8,343 nt of DNA from assembly GCA_950069165.1 (NCBI GenBank), contig CATMIT010000064.1, positions 1 to 8,343 of the forward strand, read 5' to 3'. Position numbers and translations under genes: made by a program. Position 1 is the first letter of the stretch. Every line of letters begins with the position of its first letter. The notes below the pieces were generated by a model that was not told the origin of the DNA, made no database searches, and worked only from the letters and a program-made list of their open reading frames with translations. The DNA comes from an uncultured Flavobacteriales bacterium (GTDB lineage: Bacteria; Bacteroidota; Bacteroidia; Flavobacteriales; BACL11). Positions 7,240 through 8,343 of the stretch are shown one piece after another.

Positions 7240-8343
7240 ATGAAATTTATTGTTGATAGCTCGGCCTTGCTGAAAGAATTACAAAAACTAAGTGGTGTGC
7301 TTTCCACTAACAATACCCTGCCCATACTTGATAACTTTTTGTTTGATGTTTCGGATGGGGAAATTAGTATCTATGCCTCTGATTTGGAAACCACAATGAT
7401 GACAAAATTAAAAGCAGAAGCTGGGGAAAACGGGAAGATTGCCATTCCTGCTCGCTTACTTTTGGATACCCTAAAAACCTTCTCCTCTCAACCCCTTACT
7501 TTTTTGGTGGATAGCAATAATTTTGGTATTGAAATTAGTTCGGAAAACGGAAAGTATAAATTGGCAGGGCAAAATGCAGAGGAATTTCCGAAAATGCCTG
7601 CATTAGAATCAGCAGCTACTGCCAATTTTAATGCAGATGTACTAATTAAAGCAATTAATAAAACCCTTTTTGCTGCTGGAAATGATGAGTTACGACCAGT
7701 CATGTCAGGAGTCTTTTGTGAGTTCTCAACAGAGAAGATCTCATTTGTAGCAACTGATGCTCATAAACTGGTTTGCCACAGCAGAACGGATGTTACTGCC
7801 GATAGTACCGCATCCTTTATCTTGCCAAGGAAACCCCTAACTTTATTAAAAAATACTTTGGTAGAGGGCTCCGAAATTAAGATGGAATATAACGAAACCA
7901 ATGCCCTTTTTAGCTTTGATGATACTACTATTATTTGCCGTTTGGTAGATGGGAAATACCCAAATTATGAGGCGGTAATTCCGAAAGAAAACCCGAACAA
8001 ACTAAGCATTGAAACAGCCGAACTTTTGGCTTCAATCAAAAGGGTATCGATTTTTGCGAATAAAACAACCCACCAAATAAAATTTAAAATTACAGGAAGT
8101 GAATTATTGATTACTTCAGAGGATTTGGATTTTGCTAACCAAGCGGAAGAACGCCTTACTTGCCAATATGAAGGAGAGGATATGGAAATTGGCTTTAATT
8201 CTAAATTTGTAATTGAAATGCTAAGTAATATTGGTGCTGAGCAAATTAGTATTGAAATGAGTGCCCCAAATAGAGCTGGAATTATTCTACCCTTAGATGG
8301 ACAAGAAGAAGGAGAACACACCTTGATGCTTGTAATGCCTGTG
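7240..8343 (+). CDS. dnaN: DNA polymerase III subunit beta, sliding clamp (partial, 3' end cut)
   Basis: DnaN forms the dimeric ring that tethers polymerase III to DNA and docks other replication and repair proteins. The frame runs from the ATG at 7240 to the last base, giving 368 residues; relatives are about 370-375 long, so only a few residues and the stop are missing. Visible features include MKFIVDSSALLKEL at the start, LAGQNAEEFPKMP (108-120), LRPVMSGVF (151-159), ATDAHKL (171-177), LVDGKYPNYEAVIP (235-248) and the C-terminal MLVMPV (363-368), which is part of the partner-binding cleft. All three clamp domains are present. The start is in an A-rich leader without a strong Shine-Dalgarno, normal for the phylum. 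It lies 56 bases after the DUF4340-type gene, with its own promoter. It is not beside dnaA here. Confidence 0.97.
   Translation, partial: MKFIVDSSALLKELQKLSGVLSTNNTLPILDNFLFDVSDGEISIYASDLETTMMTKLKAEAGENGKIAIPARLLLDTLKTFSSQPLTFLVDSNNFGIEISSENGKYKLAGQNAEEFPKMPALESAATANFNADVLIKAINKTLFAAGNDELRPVMSGVFCEFSTEKISFVATDAHKLVCHSRTDVTADSTASFILPRKPLTLLKNTLVEGSEIKMEYNETNALFSFDDTTIICRLVDGKYPNYEAVIPKENPNKLSIETAELLASIKRVSIFANKTTHQIKFKITGSELLITSEDLDFANQAEERLTCQYEGEDMEIGFNSKFVIEMLSNIGAEQISIEMSAPNRAGIILPLDGQEEGEHTLMLVMPV

Noticed and set aside
7965..8321. A 118-residue open frame on the minus strand inside dnaN
   Set aside because: It lies wholly opposite the conserved third domain of the sliding clamp, so it is a shadow of that coding sequence.

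Overview
This is an AT-rich, gene-dense window from a member of the Bacteroidota. Its gldF-gldG gliding-motility pair, the A-rich leaders with little Shine-Dalgarno, and the Bacteroidota-type promoter motif TAnnTTTG all point that way. Flavobacteriia or a related class is likely; genus cannot be told from the sequence. Nearly every base is coding, and there is no sign of tRNA, rRNA, CRISPR, IS elements or phage.

The left half (about 1-2841) is read on the minus strand. A PhoH-family ATPase comes first, then purC (SAICAR synthetase, purine synthesis) after a single-base gap. Next is a secreted protein whose 3' part runs off the left edge. The secreted protein seems to have its own promoter, overlapping the purC stop codon. 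No gap in the window reaches 300 bases; the longest is the 82-base divergent space 2842-2923, which holds one recognisable -7 element.

The right half (2924-8343) is read on the plus strand. Four genes are stacked with overlaps or no gap: a DUF62-family SAM hydroxide adenosyltransferase homologue, gldF (ABC-2 permease), gldG (auxiliary/substrate-binding subunit) and a membrane-anchored DUF4340-type protein. This layout implies one translationally coupled operon built around a Gld-type ABC transporter. The ATPase partner (GldA) is not in the window. After a 56-base gap with a near-ideal Bacteroidota promoter comes dnaN, the DNA polymerase III sliding clamp, which lacks only its last few codons at the right edge.

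Most of the window is conserved core genome. The points worth a second look are the DUF4340-type protein locked into the gldFG operon, a SAM hydrolase homologue with Asn where the family's catalytic Arg is expected, and the partial surface protein at the left edge. I found no evidence for a wholly new system.
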